From the NCBI GenBank assembly GCA_017502845.1, contig JAFVUE010000004.1, positions 62,001-126,000 of the forward strand: 64,000 nucleotides of DNA, in the 5' to 3' direction. The DNA comes from Clostridia bacterium (lineage in GTDB: Bacteria; Bacillota; Clostridia; UMGS1810). The position numbers were made by a program, and so were the translations under genes. The notes under the pieces are model-generated. The model was not told the DNA's origin. It did not search any database and was given only the letters and a program-made list of their open reading frames with translations. This document shows positions 7,669-16,645 of this stretch, one piece after another; within the stretch, counting starts at the first letter, position 1; each line of letters starts with the position of its first letter.

Positions 7669-10083
7669 ATGGAAATGTGTCAGATTTGCGGGAAGAGACC
7701 TGCAATAGTAAAAGCGAAAGATGAAAACGGCGAGGAAAAGCTTTATTGCTTTGCCTGTGCTGCTGAGAAAAATATAGCCATTACGCCGGAGAACTGTATA
7801 GCACCGGCAAATTTTGCTATGCCCAAAGACCCCGAGGCGTTTGCGGAATCTATGGAAAATATGTTCCGTTCTCTTGGTTTTGACGGTGCAGCAATCGAAA
7901 TTCAGGGAGATCCCAACAGCATTGATTTTGCAGAACTTACAGAGAAGCTTCAGGAGCGTCTCGGTGCAGAATTCCCCGGCATGTTCGATGCCGAGAACGG
8001 TATGTACGAAGAATTCGGTGCAGAGGCAGATGAACCTGACGGAGATTCCGACGTTCCCAACGAAAACAAACCGCCAAAAAGAAAGAGAAGAAGTTTTATC
8101 TTCGGCATTGATCCATCCAATATAGGTATTTCTCCCGACATGCAGAGTCCGTTCGGTGGGGAGAAGGGCTCAATCCTTGATAAATACGCCGTAAACCTGT
8201 CCGAAAGAGCGAGAGAAGGGCTTATAGAACCCATTATCGGCAGAGACGAGGAGATAAAGAGAACTATCGAAATCCTCAACCGCCGCACAAAGAATAATCC
8301 TGTTCTTATTGGTGCTCCCGGCGTGGGCAAAACAGCAATCGTAGAGGGCGTTGCCATGAAGGTTGCGGCAAAGGAAGTCCCTGAAAAGCTTTTTAATATA
8401 GAACTTTATCAACTCGACCTCACCTCACTTATCAGCGGCACACAGTTCCGCGGACAGTTTGAGGCAAGGGTAGAGAAACTTGTGAAAGAGTGTGCCAAGA
8501 ATCCCAATATCGTCCTTGTCATGGATGAAATTCATTCCCTTGCATCTCTTGGTGCGTCCGAGGGCTCTCCCGGCGCAGGTAATATCTTAAAACCCGCTCT
8601 CTCCCGTGGTGAGATACAGATTATCGGCACAACCACTGCCGATGAATACAGACAGCATATTGAAAAGGATGCGGCACTTGAGAGGAGATTTCAGCCCGTT
8701 GTGGTTGATGAACCTACGAGAGCGCAGACTATCGAGATTCTCACAGGTATCACAGAACTCTACAGCGATTTTCATAATATAACCATCGACCGTGCAGCAA
8801 TTACTGCGGCGGTTGACCTTTCGGAAAAATATATTTCCGACCGTTTCCAACCGGATAATGCAATTGACGTTCTCGACGAGGCGGCAGCATCACTTAATGC
8901 CAACGATCCGAACCTTGGCGAAATCCGCAATCTTTATGACGAGGATTCGGAGATTGACGAGAAACTTGCGGCACTTCAGGATGAGAACGGTAATGTTAAG
9001 GGCGAGGAATGTTATGAGGAACACGCCAACATAATATCCCGCAGATGTCAGATAGAGGAGAAACTTACAGAATACCACGAAGAACAGAAGAAAACTGTTC
9101 TTACAAGTGAGCATATAGCGCAGGTTATATCCCGCAGAACGGGAATCCCTGCTACAAATATAGCGGAATCCGACAGAAGCAAACTCTTGAATCTCGAAGA
9201 CAGAATTCACGAACGCCTTATCGGTCAGGACCAGGCGGTTTCGTCTGTTGCAAAGGCAATCCGCCGCCGCAGAGCATTCAAGATGTCAACAAAACGCCCT
9301 GTTTCCTTTATCTTCGTAGGACCTACAGGTGTGGGTAAGACAGAACTCGTAAAAGCACTTGCCCAAAACCTTTTTGATGATGAGAAGATGCTTATCCGTC
9401 TTGATATGAGCGAATATATGGAGAAAGAAGCAGTATCGAAACTTATTGGTGCACCTCCCGGATATATCGGTTATGAGGAGGGCGGTCAACTTACCGAGAA
9501 AGTACGCTTAAAACCTTATTCCGTAATACTTTTAGATGAGATAGAAAAAGCGCACCCCGATGTGTTCAATATCCTGCTCCAACTTCTTGATGACGGACGT
9601 CTGACAGATAGCCACGGCAAAGTGGTTAACTTTGAAAACACAGTTATAATTATGACCTCCAATGCAGGTACACGCTCATCCTCTATGGGCTTCGGCGGTA
9701 AGGCAGAGGGAAAGGTGAGCACCAATGTGGATGCGGCACTTAAAGAAACATTCCGCCCCGAATTTTTGAACCGTGTTGACGAGATTGTGGAGTTTAACTC
9801 CTTAACCCGTGAAGAACTCCTTAAGATTGCAGACCTTATGCTCCGTGATATTACAGAGGAGATTACCTCTATGGGTGCGAAATTCGTCATAACCGACGAG
9901 GGCAAAGAAGCAATCGTTACCGATGGGTATATCTATAAATACGGCGCAAGACCTATGCGCAGAACTATTCAGAATTATATAGAGAATCCTCTTGCGGAAC
10001 TTGCAATTGCAGGGGATATAGAACCGGGTAGTACAGTAACCGTTGATGCAGACGAAAACGGCAAGATTGTCTGCAAAGTATGA
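7669..10083 (+). CDS. ClpC/ClpE-family AAA+ unfoldase with N-terminal zinc finger
   Basis: 804 residues. It begins with a C4 zinc finger (CQICGKR about residues 4-9, CFACAAEK about 27-32), as in ClpE, then an acidic linker, then two AAA+ modules: Walker A GAPGVGKT (about 215) with Walker [10 protein letters not shown], and Walker A GPTGVGKT (about 551) with [17 protein letters not shown] near residue 672 occupies the place of the IGF/IGL loop that docks ClpP, so it probably feeds a ClpP protease. The middle domain lacks an obvious UVR motif and the usual ClpC N-domain repeats are absent. A GGAGA ribosome site precedes the ATG. Role: unfolding of damaged proteins; ClpE-like is the better name than ClpC. 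Confidence 0.87.
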   Translation: MEMCQICGKRPAIVKAKDENGEEKLYCFACAAEKNIAITPENCIAPANFAMPKDPEAFAESMENMFRSLGFDGAAIEIQGDPNSIDFAELTEKLQERLGAEFPGMFDAENGMYEEFGAEADEPDGDSDVPNENKPPKRKRRSFIFGIDPSNIGISPDMQSPFGGEKGSILDKYAVNLSERAREGLIEPIIGRDEEIKRTIEILNRRTKNNPVLIGAPGVGKTAIVEGVAMKVAAKEVPEKLFNIELYQLDLTSLISGTQFRGQFEARVEKLVKECAKNPNIVLVMDEIHSLASLGASEGSPGAGNILKPALSRGEIQIIGTTTADEYRQHIEKDAALERRFQPVVVDEPTRAQTIEILTGITELYSDFHNITIDRAAITAAVDLSEKYISDRFQPDNAIDVLDEAAASLNANDPNLGEIRNLYDEDSEIDEKLAALQDENGNVKGEECYEEHANIISRRCQIEEKLTEYHEEQKKTVLTSEHIAQVISRRTGIPATNIAESDRSKLLNLEDRIHERLIGQDQAVSSVAKAIRRRRAFKMSTKRPVSFIFVGPTGVGKTELVKALAQNLFDDEKMLIRLDMSEYMEKEAVSKLIGAPPGYIGYEEGGQLTEKVRLKPYSVILLDEIEKAHPDVFNILLQLLDDGRLTDSHGKVVNFENTVIIMTSNAGTRSSSMGFGGKAEGKVSTNVDAALKETFRPEFLNRVDEIVEFNSLTREELLKIADLMLRDITEEITSMGAKFVITDEGKEAIVTDGYIYKYGARPMRRTIQNYIENPLAELAIAGDIEPGSTVTVDADENGKIVCKV

Positions 10084-10094
10084 TAAAATACATT

Positions 10095-10140
10095 AAGGCG
10101 TCTTCTCTTGGGTAAAACAAGAGAAAACGCCTTTTGTTTT
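10095..10140 (+). terminator. Intrinsic terminator after the Clp gene
   Basis: Long stem made of AAGGCGT and TTCTCTTG pairing with CAAGAGAA and ACGCCTT, followed by TTTTGTTTTT. Confidence 0.9.
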
Positions 10141-10272
10141 TGTAACTTGAATTTTAATTCTGGAAATGTTACACTGTACATAATGGGGGGAATTTGGAAA
10201 AGTTGATCCGTCCTATTCTTGATGGAACATTAATATATCACTAATACATCTACTTATGAAAGGAGAAAATTT

Positions 10273-11955
10273 ATGTTTACATCAGTAGAAATAATGCAGC
10301 TTGTTCAGGGACTTATATGGCTCCTTGCCGGTGTTGGTATCTTTATCGTCGGTATGAATTTCATGAGCGAAGCCCTTGAAAAAAGCGCAGGTGAAGGAAT
10401 GAAACGACTTCTCGGAAGAATAAGCAACAACCGTTTCTCAGGCGTTGGTATCGGTGCAGGTGTTACTGCGATTATCCAGAGTTCATCAGCAACATCAGTT
10501 ATGGTAATCGGTCTTGTTAATGCAGGTGTTATGACACTTATGCAGGCAACACCAATTATTATGGGTGCCAATATCGGTACAACAATAACAGGTGTCCTCG
10601 TTGCACTTAAAAATGACTATTTTAATATGCTTATGTATCTTTTCGCTTTTGTCGGCGTTATGATGGGCTTTTTCAAAAACGAAAAGATAAAAATCACAGG
10701 ACTTCTTTTCAGCGGTCTTGGCCTTATCTTTGTCGGTCTTAATATTATGAGCAGCGAACAGGCATTCGGCAGCGAACAGGTAGAAAACCTGTTCCAGGGA
10801 ATATTCAGCGTTATTGATTTCCCCTTGCTCCTTATATTCGTAGGTGTGATTTTCACAGCACTTATCCAGAGTTCTTCTGCGGCAACAGGTGTTGTAATCA
10901 CAATGGTTGGTACAGGTATTCTTTCCCTTGACCTTGCGCTTTTCATCATACTCGGTGCCAATATCGGTACTTGCGTTACGGCACTTCTGGCATCAGTTGG
11001 TGCAAATCCCAATGCGAAACGTGTTGCCCTTATCCACTTTACTTTCAATGTTATAGGAACGGCTTTATTCACGGCGATTGTGTGGATATTCAAAGAGCCG
11101 ATGATAAACTTACTCGTTTCACTTTTCCCGGGAAACGATCCTATGTCTTTGCAGATGAGAGTATCGGTATTCCACGTTATATTCAATGTTACAACGACTC
11201 TGGTTCTTCTGCCTTTTGTATCACACCTTGTTAAATACTCCTGCAAGGTTATCAAAGACAAGAAAGCCGATGAAACCGTTCATACACTCAAATATGTGGA
11301 CGACCGACTGCTTACAATGCCTCCTGTTGCGCTTATGCAGGTTAAGAAAGAAATGGATTATATGTTCTCCCTTGTTGAGGAAAACATCGCCCTTTCTTTT
11401 GACACAATGACAACGGAAAATGTTGAACATAAAGACAAAATCATCGGCAATGAGGCGATCATCGACTTTACAAACGGCGCATTGACTAAGTTCCTCATCA
11501 AACTGTCCGCTGCAGTTGAGCAGAGTGATGAACTTGTTATAGGTTCTTATTTCCATGTTCTCAATGACCTTGAGCGTATAGGCGACCACGCAGAAAACTT
11601 CTATGAAATCGGAGAAGCAATGCTTTCGAAGAAGATGGAATTCTCCGAAAAAGCCCGTGGAGATATCGGAAGAATGTGCGAAAAGATTATGCGCATGATT
11701 GCGATTTCCAAAGATGCATTTGAAAATCTCAACAAAGAAGATCTTCCTCAACTTGCAATGCTTGAGGATGAGGTTGATAAGATGAAGAAAGAACTTACAG
11801 CAAGTCATTTTGCCCGTCTTGCAGAGGGCAATTGCAGTATGGATGTAAGCCCTTATTATTCATCAGCTGTTGCGGGTCTTGAACGTGTAGCAGACCACCT
11901 TGTAAACGTTGGTTTCAGTATTATAAACCCCATCGGTTCACAGAAAGAAGAATAA
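10273..11955 (+). CDS. Na/phosphate cotransporter with PhoU-like domain
   Basis: 560 residues; AAAGGAG seven bases before the ATG. The N-terminal 320 residues contain the two inverted Na_Pi_cotrans repeats with their signature QSSSA motifs (IIQSSSATSVMVIG near 62 and LIQSSSAATGVVIT near 197), which form the sodium and phosphate site. The C-terminal 200 residues are helical and PhoU-like (YFHVLNDLERIGDHAEN; AGLERVADHLVNVG). This is the common bacterial NptA-type fusion for phosphate uptake or balance, with the PhoU part likely regulatory. It stands alone between two terminators. Confidence 0.9.
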   Translation: MFTSVEIMQLVQGLIWLLAGVGIFIVGMNFMSEALEKSAGEGMKRLLGRISNNRFSGVGIGAGVTAIIQSSSATSVMVIGLVNAGVMTLMQATPIIMGANIGTTITGVLVALKNDYFNMLMYLFAFVGVMMGFFKNEKIKITGLLFSGLGLIFVGLNIMSSEQAFGSEQVENLFQGIFSVIDFPLLLIFVGVIFTALIQSSSAATGVVITMVGTGILSLDLALFIILGANIGTCVTALLASVGANPNAKRVALIHFTFNVIGTALFTAIVWIFKEPMINLLVSLFPGNDPMSLQMRVSVFHVIFNVTTTLVLLPFVSHLVKYSCKVIKDKKADETVHTLKYVDDRLLTMPPVALMQVKKEMDYMFSLVEENIALSFDTMTTENVEHKDKIIGNEAIIDFTNGALTKFLIKLSAAVEQSDELVIGSYFHVLNDLERIGDHAENFYEIGEAMLSKKMEFSEKARGDIGRMCEKIMRMIAISKDAFENLNKEDLPQLAMLEDEVDKMKKELTASHFARLAEGNCSMDVSPYYSSAVAGLERVADHLVNVGFSIINPIGSQKEE

Positions 11956-11960
11956 AAATT

Positions 11961-11996
11961 AAAACCCCGAAACAATCCGTTTCGGGGTTTTGTTTT
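11961..11996. terminator. Bidirectional terminator between convergent genes
   Basis: AAAACCCCGAAAC / GTTTCGGGGTTTT stem with a short loop and T tracts readable from both strands; it serves the Na/phosphate gene and the HAD gene that ends at 11995. Confidence 0.88.
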
Positions 11997-12708
11997 ACAT
12001 ATATTCTATTATCTTATCAGGACTGTCAACTACCGCAACTGCATATGGCTCAAGTATACGTCGGTTTGTTTCGCTTTTGGCGATGGCAATGGCGCGGATG
12101 CCGCCGTTTTGTGCAAAGAGCATATCCTTGACCGTATCGCCCACCATAAGCATCTCGTCTTTTTCGATGCCTTCCTCTTCGCATACCATATTTATAATAT
12201 ACGGATCGGGTTTGCCGGGATAACCGCCGTCGGCAACAAATATTCTGTCAAAGCAATCCTCTATCCCTGCCTGGGCAAGACATTCCTTTGTGCTGTGGGT
12301 GTCATCTGCTGTAACGAGAGCAACTTTGATTCCGGATGAGCGAAGATTCATAAGAAAACCCCTTACATCTTCGCAGTTGCCCGTAAGTTCTCCTGCACTG
12401 TAATTTTCTCTGAAGGCACTTGCAAGAGTAGAATTAAATTCGTTTCTGTCGATATTATACCCGTGGGATGAAATTATGTCATAATAAATATCCACGGTAA
12501 GGGCAATATCGCCCTGACAGTAAGGACCACTTATGTCAGCAACGCCGTCAACCACACCGATTGCAGGGTAAATCTTATCTGCAATACCCAAATCCACATT
12601 AAGAGAGTTAAGCGTACTTTCCGTTGCAGTATAGAGGATTTTTATCCAGTATTTTTCAAAATCAAGTAAAGTTCCGTCTTTGTCAAATAAAATATATTTC
12701 GTTTTCAA
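11995..12708 (-). CDS. HAD-superfamily hydrolase
   Basis: 237 residues. HAD motifs: I FDKDGTLLDF near the start (nucleophile and acid Asp), II ALVTADD, III with K in YPGKPDPY, and IV MVGDTVKDM. The helical cap between motifs I and II marks subfamily I phosphatases such as phosphoglycolate phosphatase or YjjG-like enzymes; substrate unknown. The start is a TTG at 12708, since the only nearby ATG runs at once into a stop; GGAG lies about ten bases upstream. Confidence 0.85.
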   Translation of the reverse strand: MKTKYILFDKDGTLLDFEKYWIKILYTATESTLNSLNVDLGIADKIYPAIGVVDGVADISGPYCQGDIALTVDIYYDIISSHGYNIDRNEFNSTLASAFRENYSAGELTGNCEDVRGFLMNLRSSGIKVALVTADDTHSTKECLAQAGIEDCFDRIFVADGGYPGKPDPYIINMVCEEEGIEKDEMLMVGDTVKDMLFAQNGGIRAIAIAKSETNRRILEPYAVAVVDSPDKIIEYM

Positions 12709-12765
12709 ATCAAATCATCTCCGGTATTTATTGTATATCAAACACAAAATAATTTCAACTGTTTA

Positions 12766-12794
12766 TTGATTTTGCCCGATAATGGTGGTATAAT
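12766..12794 (+). promoter_or_regulatory. Promoter upstream of the SGNH hydrolase gene
   Basis: TTGATT, 17 bases, TATAAT. The transcript would have a leader of about 180 bases that includes the inverted palindrome pair at 12853-12924. Confidence 0.65.
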
Positions 12795-12852
12795 GAATTC
12801 GGTTAAATTTGCCTTGCGGCAGCCGAATTAACCCGAAGGTCAGTTATAAAGT

Positions 12853-12924
12853 GTAGGGGCCGGCCTCCCGGACGGTCCGCAAAAAAGGAGAAATAAACGG
12901 ATAGTCGGGGGCGCCTGTCCCTAC
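12853..12924. repeat. Inverted pair of GTAGGG-family palindromes
   Basis: One copy reads GTAGGGG...GGTCCGC on the plus strand (12853-12880) and a shorter one ends CTGTCCCTAC in the opposite sense (about 12905-12924), 24 bases apart. Both have GC-rich self-complementary cores. They belong to the dispersed family described at 14505-14774 and lie in the leader of the SGNH gene. Confidence 0.65.
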
Positions 12925-12982
12925 CCGGTTAAAAGTCCTTCCGATTTTGTATATATTTTTTGAAAAAGGAGAATCCGATATT

Positions 12983-13780
12983 ATGGATATCAGTAAATTT
13001 TTTGATAAAAACGAAAAACCCCTTGATAATCTTCTTTGCGATGCAGGTTTTTCTGCAATATTTCGTAAAGTGGGTGTTGTTGGCGACAGTCTTTCTTCAG
13101 GGGAATTTGAAGTGCTTGATGCGAACGGTGTCAAGGCGTACCACGATTTTTATGAACATTCCTGGGGACAGTATATGGCTCGTGCCATGGGCAGTAAAGT
13201 TTTCAATTTCTCCCGTGGCGGTATGACTGCAAAATGGTTCTGCGATTCATACGGCGATACTTGCGGTGCATGGGAATACGAAAATATCTGTGATGCATAT
13301 ATTATTGCCCTCGGTTGCAATGATGTAAACTCTGTTGAACTCGGAACTGTTGACGATATTTCATACCCTGCAGGTTACGGCAATCCTGAAACATTTGCAG
13401 GATATATCGGTCAGATAATTCTCCGTCTTAAGTCAAAAGCACCCGATGCAAAGTTTTTCCTTGTTTCACAGCCAAAGGCATACTTTGACGATGAGAGAGA
13501 CGGCAAGATAGCAAAGTGGAAAAAAGATTCTGCGAAACTTTTACACGAGATTGCAGAGAGAGTGGGCAATGCTTATGTGATTGACCTTTATGAATATGCT
13601 CCCACATATGATGAAGAATTCAAGGATTCATTCTATCTTCTCGGTCATCTCAATCCTATGGGATATCTTTTTACTGCGAAGATGATGATGACATATATTG
13701 ACTACATAATCCGCCACAATATGAAAGATTTTACTGAAGTGGGACTTATAAATACGCCTTACAGGAATGCGAAATTATGA
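12983..13780 (+). CDS. SGNH/GDSL-family hydrolase
   Basis: 265 residues from ATG 12983 (AAAGGAG upstream). SGNH blocks: block I VGDSLSSGEFE with the nucleophilic Ser, a block II Gly in FSRGGM, block III GCNDVNS, and block V GHLNPMGY with the catalytic His (Asp replaced or displaced, as in several clades). No signal peptide, so an intracellular esterase/lipase-like enzyme; the substrate is unknown. The stop overlaps the start of the next gene (ATGA), so the two genes are translationally coupled. Confidence 0.83.
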   Translation: MDISKFFDKNEKPLDNLLCDAGFSAIFRKVGVVGDSLSSGEFEVLDANGVKAYHDFYEHSWGQYMARAMGSKVFNFSRGGMTAKWFCDSYGDTCGAWEYENICDAYIIALGCNDVNSVELGTVDDISYPAGYGNPETFAGYIGQIILRLKSKAPDAKFFLVSQPKAYFDDERDGKIAKWKKDSAKLLHEIAERVGNAYVIDLYEYAPTYDEEFKDSFYLLGHLNPMGYLFTAKMMMTYIDYIIRHNMKDFTEVGLINTPYRNAKL

Positions 13781-14430
13781 TGCTTACAGACAGACTTGAA
13801 AAGATTGCTGAATGTATAGATTGCAAAACTTTAGCAGATGTCGGCACGGACCACGGTTATATCCCAATCTATGCAGTTAAAAACGGCAAGTGCGAAAAGG
13901 CAATTGCCTGTGATGTGAATAAAGGTCCCCTTAAATCCGCAGACGAAAACATCTCTTCCTACGGTCTTTCGGCTAAAATCGAAACACGGCTTTCCGACGG
14001 ACTTGAGGGACTTGGAACAGGCGAGGCAGATACAATCGTGATAGCGGGTATGGGCGGATTTTTAATCCGTGATATATTGGAACGCGGCGCGGACCGACTG
14101 GACGATAATACCACTCTTCTTCTCCAACCGATGGTTGCCGTAGCGGAACTTCGAGAATATCTTGTCAAAAACGGATATAATATCTTTAACGAACGTCTTT
14201 CCCGTGAGGGAGAGAAATTCTATAATATCCTCTGTGTGAGAAAAGGGAAATGCGAGTATACAGAGAGGGATATTCTCCTCGGCAGAAATATAGAGGACGA
14301 TGAAAACTACGGCGATTATGTGAATTTTCACAGAGGCGTTGTCGAGAAGATAATCGACGGTCTTTCAAAATCCACAGGCAAAGAGGATGAGATTGCCGAA
14401 CTTAAACGAAAACTTGATATTATGAAATAA
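13777..14430 (+). CDS. trmK: tRNA (adenine-N1)-methyltransferase, TrmK family
   Basis: 217 residues. The start overlaps the SGNH gene stop by four bases. The N-terminal Rossmann domain shows the TrmK (YqfN) SAM motif LADVGTDHGYIPIYAV and the later DTIVIAGMGG motif, and the C-terminal half is the helical coiled-coil extension usual for this family. TrmK methylates N1 of A22 in bacterial tRNAs, using S-adenosylmethionine. In many Firmicutes the gene lies near rpoD and a Nif3-like gene; that context is absent here. Confidence 0.9.
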   Translation: MMLTDRLEKIAECIDCKTLADVGTDHGYIPIYAVKNGKCEKAIACDVNKGPLKSADENISSYGLSAKIETRLSDGLEGLGTGEADTIVIAGMGGFLIRDILERGADRLDDNTTLLLQPMVAVAELREYLVKNGYNIFNERLSREGEKFYNILCVRKGKCEYTERDILLGRNIEDDENYGDYVNFHRGVVEKIIDGLSKSTGKEDEIAELKRKLDIMK

Positions 14431-14468
14431 AAAAATCCTGAATACCATATGGTGTTCAGGATTTTTGT
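14431..14468 (+). terminator. Intrinsic terminator after trmK
   Basis: AAAATCCTGAA / TTCAGGATTTT stem with an inner ACCATATGGT palindrome and a TTTTTG tail. Confidence 0.88.
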
Positions 14469-14504
14469 GTCAATTGCGTTTCTTTTGAATTTAGAGATTC
14501 AATA

Positions 14505-14774
14505 ACGGGCGGATGTGGGCATCCGCCCCTACGATGTGCACTATCTGAGTTTATCCGTAGGGGAGGTTCACGAACCTCCCGATGTGTTTTGAGATCATCA
14601 ATAACGGTGCATCGTAAACGCTGCACCCTACGATGTGCACTATTTGCGTTTGCCCGTAGGGTAGGGATTTATCCCTACCGTTATTTAGTACAATCCTTTG
14701 TGGAACGGATTAATCCGTCCCCTACTCTTATATGGGGAGTGTTGCCGTAGGGGCGGATGCCCACATCCGCCCGT
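14505..14774. repeat. Array of six GTAGGG-family palindromes in three inverted pairs
   Basis: Copies lie at 14505-14532 (inverted), 14557-14581 (+), 14604-14631 (inverted), 14656-14681 (+), 14702-14725 (inverted) and 14747-14774 (+). Each copy starts GTAGGG, ends near CCCGT and folds on itself, but stems differ: GGGCGGATG/CATCCGCCC, GGGAGGTT/AACCTCCC, GGTGCA/TGCACC, GGTAGGGA/TCCCTACC, GGACGGATT/AATCCGTTCC. The first two pairs share a nearly identical spacer (CGATGTGCACTAT, then GTTT). No gene is visible in 14470-14879. The layout resembles the BIME arrays built of paired REP sequences in enterobacteria. Confidence 0.8.
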
Positions 14775-14879
14775 GATGTCAGGGAGATTCCCATGCTGTT
14801 TGCATACAACAAAAAATCCAATGCAGATAACCTGCATTGGATTTGTTTTTATATGTATTTATATTATCTGTTTGTGCAA

Positions 14880-15287
14880 TTAAGCAATGAATCCGTAAAT
14901 CTCTTCGGGAAGTTCGCTCTTATCAGCGCTTACAGAGATAGTGAATTTGATGTCGTTATCTTTGCAGATGCCGTCGAGTGCATTTACAAAATCAACAAGA
15001 CCGTTATCACTTGCTGCGATCTTCAGGATCGAATCAATATAGATGTGAGTGATGTCGTAGTTCTGGGACATAATGCCTTTGATAAATCCCTTGAATTCCA
15101 CGAAATCTGCGATACCGCCTTCTGCAACATCTACCAGACGAACGCCACCTTTAACATCAAAAATATGTCTGCCTTCTCTCGCAATGAAAACTACATTGCC
15201 GTGCTCTATATCAACTGCGTTATTAACGCTGTCAAGCATTGCTTTTGTTTTACCGCTACCTTTTTTACCTACGATTAACTTAACCAT
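14880..15287 (-). CDS. Small P-loop ATPase-like protein
   Basis: 135 residues from ATG 15287, with GGAGGAG six bases upstream. The protein opens with a Walker A motif, VGKKGSGKTK (residues 6-15), then shows a Walker B-like strand ITHIYIDSILK near residue 88. It is only the minimal core of a P-loop fold (RecA/TIR-like order of strands) with no further domain. Similar short P-loop proteins occur singly in Clostridia; I know of no function. It is divergent from ispG, each gene having its own promoter. Confidence 0.75.
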   Translation of the reverse strand: MVKLIVGKKGSGKTKAMLDSVNNAVDIEHGNVVFIAREGRHIFDVKGGVRLVDVAEGGIADFVEFKGFIKGIMSQNYDITHIYIDSILKIAASDNGLVDFVNALDGICKDNDIKFTISVSADKSELPEEIYGFIA

Positions 15288-15361
15288 TGGTCTCTCCTCC
15301 TTAAAAATGCTGTAATCGGTCAGAATTATATGTATTAAAGTAGTTATTCTTTCCTGATTCA

Positions 15362-15390
15362 ATTATACAATATTACTCTATAAAGTGCAA
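15362..15390 (-). promoter_or_regulatory. Promoter of the small P-loop gene
   Basis: Minus strand TTGCAC (15390-15385), 17 bases, TATAAT (15367-15362), 75 bases before the start codon. Confidence 0.7.
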
Positions 15391-15512
15391 TAGGTAAAAT
15401 AATTTTTGGATAAATTGCCAAAAAACCAACTCCGTTTTTATGTGAAATAACGAATTTGTACAAAAACCCTTTATTTGGCGGTTTTACAAGGGTTTGTGAG
15501 CGCTGAAAATCC

Positions 15513-15541
15513 TTGTAAAAATTCTTCGGATGTGGTAAAAT
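15513..15541 (+). promoter_or_regulatory. Promoter of the ispG-polC operon
   Basis: TTGTAA, 17 bases, TAAAAT; the start codon of ispG follows 49 bases later. The rest of the 303-base divergent region 15288-15590 shows nothing else clear. Confidence 0.6.
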
Positions 15542-15590
15542 TAAAATGTTGGTTGTATAACTGATTCTGATGAAAGGGCGATGATTTATT

Positions 15591-16628
15591 ATGAGCAAAC
15601 GCATATATATAGGCAATGTTCCGGTTGGCAGCGGTGCACCAATTGCAATACAGTCGATGACAAATACACTTACAGCGGATGTTTCCTCTACCGTAGAGCA
15701 GATTAATTCTCTTGCGGCAGCGGGTTGTGATATTGTGCGTTGTGCAGTTCCCGATATGGAGAGTGCAAAAGCCCTTGCAGAGATTAAAAAACGCATTTCA
15801 ATCCCCCTTGTGGCGGATATACATTTTGATTACAAACTTGCCCTTGCGTCCATCGAAAGCGGCGTTGACAAGGTTAGAATAAACCCCGGAAATATCGGTT
15901 CGGCAGAGGGCGTAAAAGCCGTTGCCGAGGCAGCAAAGAGCGCAGGTGTGCCAATTAGAATCGGTGTAAACAGCGGTTCTGTGGAGAAGAATATTCTTGC
16001 AAAACACGGCTCGCCTACTGCGGCGGCATTGGTTGAAAGTGCCGAGGAGCATATGAAACTCCTTACGGACTTTGGATTCCATGACATACTGGTATCCCTC
16101 AAGGCATCGGATGTTAAAACCACAATTGAGGCATACAGAATATTTGCTTCAAAATACGATTATCCCCTGCATTTAGGTGTTACAGAAGCAGGTACATATC
16201 TTGGCGGAACAGTTAAATCCGCCGTGGGTATCGGTTCACTTTTAGCCGACGGAATCGGCGATACGTTCAGGGTTTCACTTACCGACGAACCAATTAAAGA
16301 AATCGTAGTTGCCCGTGAGATACTCAAAGCCCTTGACCTTACCGATAAGTGCGCCCGTCTTGTTTCATGCCCCACCTGCGGAAGAACGAAGATTGACCTT
16401 ATTCCCCTTGCGAAAAAGGTTGAGGAATACCTGCTTACAGTAAACAAACCAATTACCGTTGCTGTTATGGGTTGCGCTGTGAACGGTCCGGGCGAAGCAA
16501 GGGAAGCGGATATCGGCATTGCAGGTGGAAACGGCGAAGGACTTATCTTCCGCAAAGGTGAGATTATCCGAAAAGTGCCCGAAGATAAACTCTTTGAAGA
16601 ACTGAAGAAAGAAATAGAAAATTTATAA
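15591..16628 (+). CDS. ispG: IspG, 4-hydroxy-3-methylbut-2-enyl-diphosphate synthase
   Basis: 345 residues, the normal length of bacterial IspG. It converts 2-C-methyl-D-erythritol 2,4-cyclodiphosphate to HMBPP in the MEP isoprenoid pathway, with a [4Fe-4S] cluster. Visible signatures: [12 protein letters not shown] at the N-terminus, the TIM-barrel strand [13 protein letters not shown], and the cluster cysteines in [11 protein letters not shown] and [17 protein letters not shown]. PolC follows after 17 bases. This ispG-polC order is common in Clostridia; the dxr and rseP genes that often precede it are absent. IspE of the same pathway is encoded at 45855. Confidence 0.96.
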   Translation: MSKRIYIGNVPVGSGAPIAIQSMTNTLTADVSSTVEQINSLAAAGCDIVRCAVPDMESAKALAEIKKRISIPLVADIHFDYKLALASIESGVDKVRINPGNIGSAEGVKAVAEAAKSAGVPIRIGVNSGSVEKNILAKHGSPTAAALVESAEEHMKLLTDFGFHDILVSLKASDVKTTIEAYRIFASKYDYPLHLGVTEAGTYLGGTVKSAVGIGSLLADGIGDTFRVSLTDEPIKEIVVAREILKALDLTDKCARLVSCPTCGRTKIDLIPLAKKVEEYLLTVNKPITVAVMGCAVNGPGEAREADIGIAGGNGEGLIFRKGEIIRKVPEDKLFEELKKEIENL

Positions 16629-16645
16629 GCGAGGATTAATATAAA

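Noticed and set aside
14505-14774. Possible CRISPR array
   Set aside because: The repeats differ in sequence, alternate in orientation and lack uniform spacers; no cas genes are near.
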